DNA of 64,000 nucleotides from Methylomonas aurea (GTDB lineage Bacteria; Pseudomonadota; Gammaproteobacteria; Methylococcales; Methylomonadaceae): positions 1-64,000 of the forward strand of contig NZ_JANIBM010000014.1 of assembly GCF_024505045.1 (NCBI RefSeq). The letters run 5' to 3'. Both the position numbers and the translations under genes were made by a program. The notes beneath the pieces are model-generated. The model was not told where the DNA came from. It saw nothing but the letters and a program-made list of their open reading frames with translations, and searched no databases. Each line of letters opens with the position of its first letter. Position 1 is the stretch's first letter. This document shows positions 44,748 to 54,584 of the stretch, piece by piece.

Positions 44748-45659
44748 TTAGCCGCCTATTTCCACCCGGTTGCGGCCGTTTTTCTTGGCCCGGTACAAGG
44801 CGTCGTCGGCAGTGCGGATGATGTCGTCCAATGTCATCGGCACATCGACTCGGCGGGTACAGAGGCCGATCGACAGCGTCGACGGAATGGTTAAATTCTG
44901 GTAGCGGAAGGTGTGCTTCAGCACAGTCATCCGGATGCGTTCGGCCAGCGCGACGGCGGCTTCGGCCGAAATTTCCCGCAGCAGCATGATGAATTCTTCG
45001 CCACCGTATCGCGCCAGCAAGTCTTCGTGGCGCATTTCGGCCTGCAAGATTTTGGCTAAATCCCGCAGTACCTGGTCGCCGGCCAGATGGCCGTAGTTAT
45101 CGTTGGTCAGTTTGAAGTGGTCCGCGTCGCACATCATTACGGTCAACCGGCTACGGTTGCGTTTGCAATAGGAAAATTCCTGTTGGGCTCTGGAAATAAA
45201 GGCGTTGCGGTTCAAAACCTTGGTCATCGAATCGATATTGGCAGCCTCGTACAGCGCCTGCTCCGACACCGCTTCGCTGGGTAGCTTGTAATCGATTTTC
45301 AGGTAAGTATCGCCGATGCGGATCCGGTCCAGCAATTGCAACGGATGCCGGGAAATGCGCCGGTCGTTGACGTACGTGCCGTTGGTGGAGTTAAGGTCTT
45401 CCAAATGGACATGTCTGCCGTTGATGGAAAGCAGGCAGTGACGGCGGGAGATTTTCGGGTCGGCGATGGGAATGTCCGCACTGAGTTCTCGGCCCAGAAT
45501 ATGCTGGCTGGCGGTCAGAGGAAATTGCTTGCCTTGGTCTCTGCCGGACAATACCACCAAATATGGCTGCAAATCGGCGCTGTCGAGGCCGGTTTGGGTG
45601 GCGTTGCCGGTCAGCGTGTTCGAAAATGCGTTGAGGGTGGAATCGGGTGGCGTAGTCAT
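44748..45659 (-). CDS. FHA-domain diguanylate cyclase
   Basis: A 303-aa protein with an N-terminal forkhead-associated domain (residues about 35-115; ILGRELSADIPIADPKISRR, HCLLSINGRHVHLEDLNS) and a C-terminal GGDEF domain (about 140-300) with the active-site variant GGEEF (RYGGEEFIMLLRE). The FHA suggests activation by a phospho-Thr partner made by a Ser/Thr kinase (inference). No membrane segment, so cytoplasmic. I start at ATG 45659; a TTG upstream at 45674 is a weaker choice. It stands alone between the TIGR04073-like gene and the speE terminator. Confidence 0.92.
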   Translation of the reverse strand: MTTPPDSTLNAFSNTLTGNATQTGLDSADLQPYLVVLSGRDQGKQFPLTASQHILGRELSADIPIADPKISRRHCLLSINGRHVHLEDLNSTNGTYVNDRRISRHPLQLLDRIRIGDTYLKIDYKLPSEAVSEQALYEAANIDSMTKVLNRNAFISRAQQEFSYCKRNRSRLTVMMCDADHFKLTNDNYGHLAGDQVLRDLAKILQAEMRHEDLLARYGGEEFIMLLREISAEAAVALAERIRMTVLKHTFRYQNLTIPSTLSIGLCTRRVDVPMTLDDIIRTADDALYRAKKNGRNRVEIGG

Positions 45660-45891
45660 TGCGCGATTCCGCAAGGTGGCGGCACACGCCCAGGCAGCGG
45701 CGCAGCGCGGCTAACGCGCTCGGCGCGTGGTTGATCAGGTATTAGAAGATTCCATGCCTGGCCCGATCGGTGGCGGAGAGATTCGGGGGCCGGCCAACAG
45801 CGGTTGTGCATGGTTGATTTCGTTATCTGCTTATCCGCTTACCAGTGTCGCAGATAGGCCGCTCGCTCGCAAGTTGCCGGCATTCGGACTC

Positions 45892-45932
45892 CAAAATGCC
45901 TGTTGCCGCGTTTTCGAATTGCGGCAACAGGC
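45892..45932 (-). terminator. Rho-independent terminator of speE
   Basis: A 12-bp perfect stem (GCCTGTTGCCGC 45898-45909 with GCGGCAACAGGC 45921-45932), 11-nt loop; on the reverse strand it is followed by ATTTTGG. It begins 5 nt after the speE stop. Confidence 0.72.
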
Positions 45933-45937
45933 TAGCT

Positions 45938-46783
45938 TTATGCGAAAGCCTTTTTGAAAAACTCCGGCATCGCCAGACTGGCTTTATGGATATCGCTGTT
46001 GTAGTAAACGGTGTCGAAACCCTTATTCGTCGCATCCTGTTCGCGGAATGCGTTGAACGCGTTCTTGCCGGCCATCGTCGCGCTCCACCAGCCGGACGGG
46101 TAGATGCATTGCGGAAAGAATACGGTCTGGTAATGGTTAAAACCGCCGGCCCGCATCTCGTCGCGCATTTCCCGCAGGATGTGCATGTGCAGCAGAGCCG
46201 ATTCGCTTTGCTGAACGACGATGCCGTTTTCGGTCAAGGCTCTGAAGCAGTCTTTGTAAAAGTCGGCACAGAACAAGCCCGCCGCCGGCCCGACCGGATC
46301 GGTACTGTCGACGATGATGATGTCCACGCTGTTCGGTGCTGCATCCTTGACCCATTTGATGCCGTCGATGAATTTCAGCTCGGCGCGCGGATCGTTGTTG
46401 GACTCGCACAATTCCGGAAAATAAATTTCGGACAGGCGGGTGACGCGCTCGTCGATGTCGATCTGCACCGCTTTTTCGACGCTCGGATGTTTCAGCACTT
46501 CGCGGAGTGTGCCGCAGTCGCCGCCGCCGATGATCAGCACGTTTTTGGGGGCGGGGTGGGTAAACAGCACCGGGTGGCTCATCATTTCGTGGTAAAAGAA
46601 GTTGTCCCGGGTTGAAACCATGGTGCAGCCGTCGATCACCATCAAATTGCCGAATTGTTCGGTCTCGTAGATTTCCAGAAATTGAAACTCCGACTGCTCT
46701 TCGTGCAATTTGCGTTTGATTTTTAATGAAAAGGCGGAGCCTGATGGCTCTTGCGCTTCGCTGAACCAGGTGGCGTCGAGCAT
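45938..46783 (-). CDS. speE: Spermidine synthase
   Basis: Transfers aminopropyl from decarboxylated SAM to putrescine. The 281-aa sequence shows YHEMMSHPVLFTHP, VLIIGGGDCGTLREVLKHP (SAM pocket) and IIVDSTDPVGPAAGLF (the catalytic Asp region DSTDPVGP). The usual GGGDGG is GGGDCG here. Divergent from speA with 82 nt between starts, forming a polyamine locus; the 12-bp hairpin directly after the stop closes its transcript. Confidence 0.95.
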   Translation of the reverse strand: MLDATWFSEAQEPSGSAFSLKIKRKLHEEQSEFQFLEIYETEQFGNLMVIDGCTMVSTRDNFFYHEMMSHPVLFTHPAPKNVLIIGGGDCGTLREVLKHPSVEKAVQIDIDERVTRLSEIYFPELCESNNDPRAELKFIDGIKWVKDAAPNSVDIIIVDSTDPVGPAAGLFCADFYKDCFRALTENGIVVQQSESALLHMHILREMRDEMRAGGFNHYQTVFFPQCIYPSGWWSATMAGKNAFNAFREQDATNKGFDTVYYNSDIHKASLAMPEFFKKAFA

Positions 46784-46865
46784 GAGTTGTCCTCAAAAAG
46801 TCATAAAAGTCGCGGCATTATACTTTAGAATCCGTGCATCTTTATGACAGTACGGGGGAACCTGA

Positions 46866-48689
46866 GTGCCGGCACAAGCATGGTCGATTGAACAGGCAAG
46901 ACAGCTCTATGCGATTCAACAATGGGGTGACGGTTATTTTTCGATTAACCAGCAGGGCCACGTCTGCGTCAAACCGCGTAGCGACAATCCGATGGAAATC
47001 GATCTGTTCGAAGTGGCTGAGGCCTTGCGCGGTAAAGGGTTGAATCTGCCGGTGCTGGTACGCTTCACCGATATTCTGCCCGACCGCATCCGTCGCCTGC
47101 AGCGCGCCTTTGATCAAGCCAGGACTACGCACGGCTACGTTGGTCATTACACGCCGGTATACCCGATCAAGGTCAATCAGCAGGGCAACGTGGTGGAGGC
47201 CATCCTGTCTGCCGACAATATCGGTCTGGAAGCCGGCAGTAAACCGGAATTGCTGGCGATTTTGGGTTTGGCCAAAACCAATGGCACCATTGTCTGTAAC
47301 GGTTATAAGGACAGGCTTTATATCCGGATGGCGTTGATGGGCCAGCTGATGGGCTTGTCTGTGTTCATCGTCATCGAAAAGCCGTCCGAGCTGGAGTTGA
47401 TCCTGGAAGAAGCGGCCAAACTGCAGGTCAAACCGTTGATAGGCCTGCGGGTGCGGCTGTCGACGATCAGTGCCGGCAAATGGCAAAACAGCGGCGGCGA
47501 AAAATCCAAGTTCGGTCTGCATGCCAGCGAAGTGTTGCAGTTGGTCGAGCGTTTGCGGCAGGTGCAGATGCTGGATTGCTTGCAACTGATGCATTTTCAC
47601 ATGGGCTCGCAGATCGCCAACATTCACGACATTAAATTGGCGTTGAAAGAAGCCGGCCAGTTTTACCTGCAATTGCGCCGACTCGGCGCCGAGATTAACA
47701 CGGTCGATGCCGGCGGCGGGCTGGGCGTGGACTACGACGGCAGTGGTTCGCGGCGGGAATGTTCGATCAACTACAGCATGTCCGAATACGCCGATAACAT
47801 TGTCCGCGCTTTTGCCGATGTCAGTCGGCAGCACGATTTGCCGCAACCGAACATCATCACCGAATCGGGGCGGGCCATTACCGCGCACCATGCCGTGCTG
47901 ATTACCAATGTCACCGAAGTCGAGCGCTTGCAGGGAGCCGGTTTAGCTAGCACGCATTTCAACAACGTCAGCGAGGCGTACCACAATGCCCAATTCGACA
48001 TGGCCGAAGCCCGAGCCCGTTTCGTGCAGGGCGACATCGATCTGGCGCAGTTGGCCGTGGCGGAACAGCGCTACGTCGGCTTGTGCCGGCGGATACAGAT
48101 GCAATTGAACTTGGATAACCATCATCATCGCGAGATTTTGCAGGAGCTCGACGAAAAACTGGCCGACAAGGTGTTTTGCAATTTCTCGCTATTTCAGTCT
48201 ATGCCGGATATTTGGGGTATCGATCAGATTTTTCCGATCATGCCGATTCACCGCTTGCAAGAGCAACCGGAACGGCGAGCGGTATTGCAGGATTTGACCT
48301 GCGATTCGGACGGCCGCATCGACCAGTATGTCGATCGGCACAATATCAGCAATACCTTGCCGCTACACACTATCGACGATGGCGATGATTATCTGATCGG
48401 TTTTTTCATGGTCGGCGCCTATCAGGAAATCCTGGGCGATATGCACAACCTGTTCGGCGATACCCATTCGGTGAATATCGAGCTAGAGGCCGGCGGTTAC
48501 CGCTTCAGCGATTTCATGGAAGGCGAAGATGTCAGTGAGTTGCTGGATTACGTGCATATCGATACCGAGGCGTTGAAAGCGGCCTACCGGCGCAAGTTGG
48601 ACGGCGCAGCGTTGACGGCAGAACAGAAAGTCAGCTTCGAACAGGAGTTGTCGGCCGGGTTGAATGCTTATACCTACTTGGAAAAATAG
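46866..48689 (+). CDS. speA: Biosynthetic arginine decarboxylase
   Basis: PLP enzyme converting arginine to agmatine, the first step of putrescine synthesis here. The 607-aa product has the PLP lysine in HYTPVYPIKVNQQ (Lys102), the phosphate-binding AGGGLGVDYDGSGS loop, and the catalytic Cys in LTCDSDGRIDQ. It starts at GTG 46866 after a GTACGGGGGAAC site. Slightly shorter than the usual 630-660 aa. An agmatine-using gene (speB or aguA) is not adjacent. Confidence 0.95.
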   Translation: MPAQAWSIEQARQLYAIQQWGDGYFSINQQGHVCVKPRSDNPMEIDLFEVAEALRGKGLNLPVLVRFTDILPDRIRRLQRAFDQARTTHGYVGHYTPVYPIKVNQQGNVVEAILSADNIGLEAGSKPELLAILGLAKTNGTIVCNGYKDRLYIRMALMGQLMGLSVFIVIEKPSELELILEEAAKLQVKPLIGLRVRLSTISAGKWQNSGGEKSKFGLHASEVLQLVERLRQVQMLDCLQLMHFHMGSQIANIHDIKLALKEAGQFYLQLRRLGAEINTVDAGGGLGVDYDGSGSRRECSINYSMSEYADNIVRAFADVSRQHDLPQPNIITESGRAITAHHAVLITNVTEVERLQGAGLASTHFNNVSEAYHNAQFDMAEARARFVQGDIDLAQLAVAEQRYVGLCRRIQMQLNLDNHHHREILQELDEKLADKVFCNFSLFQSMPDIWGIDQIFPIMPIHRLQEQPERRAVLQDLTCDSDGRIDQYVDRHNISNTLPLHTIDDGDDYLIGFFMVGAYQEILGDMHNLFGDTHSVNIELEAGGYRFSDFMEGEDVSELLDYVHIDTEALKAAYRRKLDGAALTAEQKVSFEQELSAGLNAYTYLEK

Positions 48690-48722
48690 TTTCGTTAGGG
48701 TTACACAGGGCGGGTGCAGACA

Positions 48723-49577
48723 ATGAAAACGGGATTTATCGGCTTAGGGGCAATGGGTCAAGGCATGGCCCGCAATCTGGCCAAGGCCGGTTACTTGTCA
48801 GCCGTTTATAACCGGAGTACGGAAAAGGCGGAAGCTTTGGCCGCGGAATTGCAAGTGGACGCTTGCCGTAGCATCGAACAGCTTGCTAGCGACGTCGAGC
48901 TGATAATGATTTGTGTGTCGGCCGACCAAGACGTGCTCGATGTGGTTGCTGCTATGTCTGACGGCATCAAGCCGGGCGCTGTCGTTGTCGATATGTCGAC
49001 AGTCAGCGGCGAAACGGCCAAGACAGCGGCTGAAAGGCTGGCCGAAAAGCAAGCGGATTTTCTCGATGCGCCGGTTTCCGGCGGCGTAGAAGGCGCCAGA
49101 AACGGTACGTTGGCGATGATGGTCGGCGGAGACGCCGCCGTATTGGAACAGGTGCGGCCGATTTTGGCGGCGATGACGGCGCGCATCGAACACATGGGCG
49201 GCGTTGGCGCCGGCCAGGCCTGCAAGGCGGTCAACCAAATCATGTGCGCCGGCATCAATCAGGCCGTGACCGAAGCGTTGGCATTTGCCGCCGCTCAGGG
49301 GCTGCCGCTGGCACAGGTGGTCGATGTGATAGCCGGCGGAGCGGCCGGCAACTGGTTTTTGCAGCATCGCGGCAAGACCATGACCAACAACCAGTATGCG
49401 CCGGGTTTCAAGCTGGCGCTGCACCACAAGGATTTGCTCATCGCCAAACGCATGGCGGAGCAGGTCGGGGTAGCTTGTCCGCTAACGGTTGCGACTTTGG
49501 CGGACTATGCCAAGCTGATGGTGCAAGGTTTCGGCGACGAGGACATCTCGGCGTTGTATCGGTTAAAGCAGCAATGA
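48723..49577 (+). CDS. Beta-hydroxyacid dehydrogenase (3-hydroxyisobutyrate / tartronate-semialdehyde reductase family)
   Basis: A 284-aa NAD(P)-dependent reductase. N-terminal dinucleotide motif [20 protein letters not shown], substrate motif [20 protein letters not shown] and catalytic Lys in [14 protein letters not shown]. Candidates are GarR/GlxR (tartronate semialdehyde), MmsB or a succinic-semialdehyde/glyoxylate reductase; I cannot discriminate. I start at ATG 48723 (the GTG 9 nt upstream is not needed). It lies 33 nt after speA and 28 nt before ugd on the same strand. Confidence 0.85.
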   Translation: MKTGFIGLGAMGQGMARNLAKAGYLSAVYNRSTEKAEALAAELQVDACRSIEQLASDVELIMICVSADQDVLDVVAAMSDGIKPGAVVVDMSTVSGETAKTAAERLAEKQADFLDAPVSGGVEGARNGTLAMMVGGDAAVLEQVRPILAAMTARIEHMGGVGAGQACKAVNQIMCAGINQAVTEALAFAAAQGLPLAQVVDVIAGGAAGNWFLQHRGKTMTNNQYAPGFKLALHHKDLLIAKRMAEQVGVACPLTVATLADYAKLMVQGFGDEDISALYRLKQQ

Positions 49578-49605
49578 TCTTTCAATTAGTTTACAAGGTG
49601 TAACG

Positions 49606-50925
49606 ATGAAAATTACGGTATTTGGCAGTGGATACGTCGGTTTGGTCACGGGAGCCTGCTTGGCCGAGGTGGGCAATCAAGTGCTCTGTATGGATGTCGA
49701 CCAGCGCAAGATCGACCAGCTCAAACAAGGTGTGATCCCGATCTACGAGCCGGGTTTGGACGAAATGGTCAAAGATAACGTCGCCGCCGGCCGGCTAAGT
49801 TTTACCACCGACGTCAAGCAGGCTGTCGATTTCGGTTTGTTCCAATTCATCGCGGTTGGTACGCCGCCGGACGAGGATGGCTCGGCCGATTTGAAATACG
49901 TGCTGGCGGTAGCGAAGAGCATTGCCGAGCACATGAACGATTACAAAATCGTCGTCGACAAGTCCACGGTCCCGGTCGGCACCGCCGATAAAGTCAAACA
50001 GACCGTAGCTGAAGCGCTGGCGCAACGCGGGCAGAGTTTGGAATTCGATGTCGTGTCCAATCCGGAGTTTTTGAAGGAAGGTTCGGCACTGGACGACTTC
50101 ATGAAGCCCGACCGCATCATCATCGGCACCGACAACCCGCGTACCGCCGAGTTGCTGAAAGCGCTATACGCGCCGTTCAACCGCAGCCGTGAACGGGTCA
50201 TTACCATGGACATCCGCTCTGCGGAACTGACCAAATACGCCGCCAATGCGATGCTGGCGACCAAGATCAGTTTCATGAACGAACTGGCTAATCTGGCCGA
50301 GCGGCTGGGTGCCGACATCGAACAGGTGCGGCACGGCATAGGTTCCGACAGCCGGATCGGGTACAGCTTCATCTACCCGGGGTGCGGCTACGGCGGTTCC
50401 TGCTTTCCGAAAGACGTCAAAGCCCTGGAGCGCACCGCCCGCGACAATGGCTACCACGCCGAGCTGCTCAGCGCGGTCGAGAACGTCAACGACCGGCAAA
50501 AGCACCGCTTATTCGAGAAAATCTGCGCGCATTACCCCGACGGAGTTAAAGGCAAAAGCTTTGCGTTGTGGGGCCTGGCCTTCAAACCCAACACCGATGA
50601 CATGCGCGAAGCGCCGAGCCGGGTACTGCTGGAGGCGCTGATCGATGCCGGCGCCGTGGTCCGGGCCTACGACCCGGAAGCCCTGCACGAAGCGCAGCGT
50701 ATCTACGGCGACAAGGCTGGTTTGGTTTATTGCGCGAAACAGAATGAAACCTTAAACGACGCCGATGCGCTGGTCATCGTCACCGAATGGAAGCAGTTCC
50801 GCAGCCCCGACTTCGACGATTTGAGCCGTTTGTTGAAGGATAAGGTGATTTTCGACGGGCGGAATATGTACGAGCCTAAGTTGGTTAGACAGTTTGGGTT
50901 GCAGTATTACGCGATTGGGCGTTGA
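49606..50925 (+). CDS. ugd: UDP-glucose 6-dehydrogenase
   Basis: Oxidises UDP-glucose to UDP-glucuronate for polysaccharide or lipid A modification. The 439-aa enzyme has the N-terminal NAD motif [33 protein letters not shown], and the catalytic Cys in [18 protein letters not shown], followed by the C-terminal UDP-binding domain ([13 protein letters not shown]). Not adjacent to other capsule genes, so its pathway is open. Confidence 0.95.
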   Translation: MKITVFGSGYVGLVTGACLAEVGNQVLCMDVDQRKIDQLKQGVIPIYEPGLDEMVKDNVAAGRLSFTTDVKQAVDFGLFQFIAVGTPPDEDGSADLKYVLAVAKSIAEHMNDYKIVVDKSTVPVGTADKVKQTVAEALAQRGQSLEFDVVSNPEFLKEGSALDDFMKPDRIIIGTDNPRTAELLKALYAPFNRSRERVITMDIRSAELTKYAANAMLATKISFMNELANLAERLGADIEQVRHGIGSDSRIGYSFIYPGCGYGGSCFPKDVKALERTARDNGYHAELLSAVENVNDRQKHRLFEKICAHYPDGVKGKSFALWGLAFKPNTDDMREAPSRVLLEALIDAGAVVRAYDPEALHEAQRIYGDKAGLVYCAKQNETLNDADALVIVTEWKQFRSPDFDDLSRLLKDKVIFDGRNMYEPKLVRQFGLQYYAIGR

Positions 50926-51081
50926 CACATTCCGTAGCGCGCTGGTCGTTTTGGATCTGCCGATTCTCGTGACGGGCGATGCAGTTTCGTTGCGAAAAGC
51001 TATGCGGCTATAACCGTGGTATACACCCGCATCCTTAACAGAAGGCGGCAGAAGTTTCACGTGTCCGCTCATCGGTCGTAA

Positions 51082-53091
51082 ATGGCTCCCAAGCTCAATC
51101 CGCAACAACTCGCCGCCGTCAAAACCGTGGACCGCCCCTTGCTGGTATTGGCCGGTGCCGGTAGCGGCAAGACCCGGGTAATTACCGAAAAGATCGCTTA
51201 TCTGGTGCAACAAGGCACCGCGGCGCGGCATATCGCCGCTGTTACCTTTACCAACAAGGCGGCGCGGGAGATGAAAAGCCGGGTCGGCCGCCTGATCGAC
51301 GACAAGCAAAGCCGCGGGCTACGGGTGTCGACGTTTCATTCCCTGGGTTTGGAAATTCTGCGTAAGGAACACAAGGCGCTGGGTTACAAGGCCGCGATCA
51401 CTTTGTTCGACGAGCAGGACAAACTGAGTTTGCTGAAACAGCTGATCGGTCATGGCGCCGACGGCTGCGACATCGGCGCCGTCGAGAGTTACAACCATAA
51501 GATTGGGCAGTGGAAAAACGCGTTCGTCAGTCCGGAGCAGGCCTTGAGCCGGGCCGACGACGCCGAAACCGCCGCGGCGGCGCGCTTGTATCATCAGTTC
51601 AACCGCAGTTTGAAGGCTTATAACGCGGTGGATTTCGACGACCTGATCGGGCTGCCGGTGGAATTGTTTCAACGGTATCCGGAAGTTCTGGAAAAGTGGC
51701 AGCATCGGATTCGCTATTTGCTGGTCGACGAATACCAGGATACCAATATCACCCAGTACCAGTTGGTGCGGGCGCTGGCCGGCTCCCTGGGCCGGTTTAC
51801 CGTGGTCGGCGACGACGACCAGTCGATTTATGCCTGGCGTGGCGCCCAGCCCGAGAATCTGAGCCAGTTGCAAAAGGATTACAGCCGATTGCAGGTGATC
51901 AAACTGGAGCAGAACTACCGCTCGGCCGGGCGGATTTTGAAGGTGGCCAACCAGTTGATCGCCAACAATCCGCATACCTTCGAGAAAAAATTGTGGAGCG
52001 AACTCGGCTACGGCGAGCCGTTGCGGGTGTTGAGCCATAAGAACGATCTGGCCGAGGCCAAGCAGATCACCGCCGAGATCGTTCACCACCGGTTCAAGAC
52101 CGGCGGCAGCTACGGCGACTATGCCATTTTGTACCGCGGCAACCACCAGTCGCGACTGTTCGAGAAGGAGCTGCGCGAAAACAATGTCCCCTATTTCATC
52201 AGCGGCAGCGCGTCGTTTTTTTCCTTCACGGAAATCAAAGACGTGTTGGCTTATCTACGTCTGCTGGTCAACCGCGACGACGATGCGGCGTTCTTGCGGG
52301 TGATCAACACGCCGCGGCGGGAAATCGGACCAACTACGCTGGAAAAATTGGGCGCCTACGCCAACGAGCGGCATATCAGCCTGTTCCGGGCCTGCTCCGA
52401 ACTGGGCTTGCAGCAGCGGCTGTCGGAAAAGTCGGTGCAGCGTCTGACCCGGTTCTGCGATTGGCTGCGGGACAAGGCGCTAAAGATCGAGCGCGGCGAT
52501 ACCTTTGCCGAGATCGAAAAGATGATCGACGAAATCCATTATCCACAGTGGCTGGACGAGAACAGCAAAACCCCGGCCTCGGCCGAGCGCAAGCTGAAAA
52601 ACGTCTACGAATTGATCGAGTGGCTGCGGCGCATCGCCACCAAAGAGGAAGGCCGAGAACAGTCGTTGGCGGATGTGATCGCCAAGGTGATGCTGCTGGA
52701 TATCCTGGACCGCAACCAGGAGGAGCAGGCCGGCGACCAGGTCAGCCTGATGACCTTGCATGCGGCCAAGGGTTTGGAGTTTCCGCACGTGTTTCTGATC
52801 GGCATGGAAGAAAACCTGCTGCCGCATCAGAACAGTATCGAAACCGGCAATATCGAGGAAGAGCGGCGCCTGGCTTACGTCGGCATCACCCGCGCCCAAC
52901 AAACCCTGACCTTCAGTTATTGCACCCACCGCAAGCGCTACGGCGAACTGGCGGAATGCGAACCCAGCCGGTTTTTGAGTGAATTGCCCGAGGAGGATTT
53001 GGAGTGGGCCAACAAAAAGCAATTGGCCCCGGAGGAGATCAAGCAGCGCGGCAAGGCCAGCCTGGCCGCGCTGAAGTCGATGTTGGTCTGA
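51082..53091 (+). CDS. rep: ATP-dependent DNA helicase Rep
   Basis: Superfamily 1 3'-5' helicase that helps forks pass protein blocks. The 669-aa sequence starts LNPQQLAAVKTVDRPLLVL, with Walker A AGAGSGKTR, motif III region FTVVGDDDQSIYAWRG, motif II DEYQD and the late motif GLEFPHVFLIGMEENLLPHQ. N-terminal similarity (VTFTNKAAREMK, VSTFHSLGLEIL) and the Rep-type C-terminus distinguish it from UvrD. Convergent with the DegQ gene, 3 nt apart. Confidence 0.95.
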   Translation: MAPKLNPQQLAAVKTVDRPLLVLAGAGSGKTRVITEKIAYLVQQGTAARHIAAVTFTNKAAREMKSRVGRLIDDKQSRGLRVSTFHSLGLEILRKEHKALGYKAAITLFDEQDKLSLLKQLIGHGADGCDIGAVESYNHKIGQWKNAFVSPEQALSRADDAETAAAARLYHQFNRSLKAYNAVDFDDLIGLPVELFQRYPEVLEKWQHRIRYLLVDEYQDTNITQYQLVRALAGSLGRFTVVGDDDQSIYAWRGAQPENLSQLQKDYSRLQVIKLEQNYRSAGRILKVANQLIANNPHTFEKKLWSELGYGEPLRVLSHKNDLAEAKQITAEIVHHRFKTGGSYGDYAILYRGNHQSRLFEKELRENNVPYFISGSASFFSFTEIKDVLAYLRLLVNRDDDAAFLRVINTPRREIGPTTLEKLGAYANERHISLFRACSELGLQQRLSEKSVQRLTRFCDWLRDKALKIERGDTFAEIEKMIDEIHYPQWLDENSKTPASAERKLKNVYELIEWLRRIATKEEGREQSLADVIAKVMLLDILDRNQEEQAGDQVSLMTLHAAKGLEFPHVFLIGMEENLLPHQNSIETGNIEEERRLAYVGITRAQQTLTFSYCTHRKRYGELAECEPSRFLSELPEEDLEWANKKQLAPEEIKQRGKASLAALKSMLV

Positions 53092-53094
53092 AGC

Positions 53095-54435
53095 TTATTG
53101 CAACACCACGAAGAACGCTTCGCCGCCGCGTTGCAGGTTGACCAGCAACGGCGCGTTCGGATTGACCACCTGTTTCATTTCGTCCAGGTTTCTGACTCGG
53201 TAACGGTTGGCAGTGACGATGACGTCGCCGGGACGCAGGCCGGTCTTCCAGGCTTTGGAGTTTTGTTCCACTTTCTCGATCAAGATGCCTTCGACTTGAT
53301 CTTTAGGCGTGACGCCGAGCGTGGCGCCGCTCAACACAGGATGCAGTTTGGCGCCTTCCAGTTGCGGCCGTTTCGGCTTGCCGATCGTGGCTTGCACGGT
53401 TTTGCGCTCCTCACCGCGCATGATTTCCAGCTCGGCGGTATCGCCGACTTGCAGCAGGCCGATCGCATTGCGGATTTGGGCGCTGCCGCCTTTCACATCC
53501 TGGCCGTTGATCGCAACGATGATGTCGCCCGGTTCCAGGCCGGCTTTTTCGGCCGGCGATCCGGCTTCGACCCGGCTCACCACTGCGCCGTGCTGGCTTT
53601 TCAAGGAAAAGGCCTTGACTAAATCCGGCGTCAGATCCTGGGTGGTGACGCCGAGCAGGCCGCGGCGTACCTCGCCGTGCTGCACCAAAGACTCCATCAA
53701 ACGCATCGCCATGTTGGACGGAATTGCGAAGCCGATGCCGACGTTACCGCCGCTGGGCGCCAGGATCGCGGTGTTCATGCCGATGAACTCGCCGCGTAAA
53801 TTGACCAGCGCGCCGCCGGAGTTGCCTGGGTTGATTGAGGCGTCGGTCTGGATGAAGTCTTCGTAGCCTTCGATGCCGAGGCCGGAGCGGCCCAGGGCGC
53901 TGACGATGCCGGAGGTGACGGTCTGGCCCAAACCGAACGGGTTGCCGATCGCAACTACGAAGTCGCCGACTTTTAATTGGTTGGAATCGGCGACCCTCAG
54001 CGCGGTTAGGTTGTCGGCCGGGATTTGGATCACTGCGACGTCGGCTTCCGGGTCGGTGCCGAGCAATTTAGCGGTCAGTTGGCGGCCGTCGGCCAGCGTG
54101 ACGGTAATCTTGTCGGCTTTGTCGATTACGTGGTTGTTGGTCAACACGTAGCCTTGGTCTTTGTCGATGATCACGCCGGAGCCCAAGCTATTGCGCTGTT
54201 GCTGCCGCGGGTTGTTGGGGATATTGAAGAAGCGGCGGAAGATGGGGTCGTTCATCAACGGGTTTTCCTGCATCCGCACATTGGTCGATGTGGAAATGTT
54301 GACGACGGCCGGCATGCTTTGCTCGAGCATCGGCGCCAGCGACGGCAGGTTGGTGCCGTCCACTTGCAACGGCAATGCGGCGTTGGTTTGCCAACTACTC
54401 AAGCCAAGCAAAAATAGCAGAATCAGTTTGTTCAT
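53095..54435 (-). CDS. DegP/DegQ-family periplasmic serine protease
   Basis: A 446-aa HtrA protease with a signal peptide (MNKLILLFLLGLSSWQTNA), trypsin-like domain with His (LTNNHVIDKADK), Asp (DPEADVAVIQI) and Ser (NPGNSGGALVN), and two PDZ domains (about residues 245-335 and 360-440). Size and lack of a long LA loop resemble DegQ or MucD. The Q-rich spot RQQQRNS marks the loop region. Divergent from the cNMP/rhodanese gene, 149 nt apart. Confidence 0.92.
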   Translation of the reverse strand: MNKLILLFLLGLSSWQTNAALPLQVDGTNLPSLAPMLEQSMPAVVNISTSTNVRMQENPLMNDPIFRRFFNIPNNPRQQQRNSLGSGVIIDKDQGYVLTNNHVIDKADKITVTLADGRQLTAKLLGTDPEADVAVIQIPADNLTALRVADSNQLKVGDFVVAIGNPFGLGQTVTSGIVSALGRSGLGIEGYEDFIQTDASINPGNSGGALVNLRGEFIGMNTAILAPSGGNVGIGFAIPSNMAMRLMESLVQHGEVRRGLLGVTTQDLTPDLVKAFSLKSQHGAVVSRVEAGSPAEKAGLEPGDIIVAINGQDVKGGSAQIRNAIGLLQVGDTAELEIMRGEERKTVQATIGKPKRPQLEGAKLHPVLSGATLGVTPKDQVEGILIEKVEQNSKAWKTGLRPGDVIVTANRYRVRNLDEMKQVVNPNAPLLVNLQRGGEAFFVVLQ

Positions 54436-54584
54436 GGTCGTCTAAATCTCGGGTTGTGGGACGTTGGATTGCCGGCGTTGACAAGCCGGAGCCTAAATTT
54501 GTTTCCAAGAGTTTAATTAATAATCGGCTATCATAGGCCATGTTCTGTCGTTGGATTCCATTCACTTCAATCCGCACCTGACTC

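Noticed and set aside
46842-47891. Long reverse open frame opposite speA
   Set aside because: speA has all PLP-enzyme motifs on the forward strand; the reverse frame is compositionally antisense-like.
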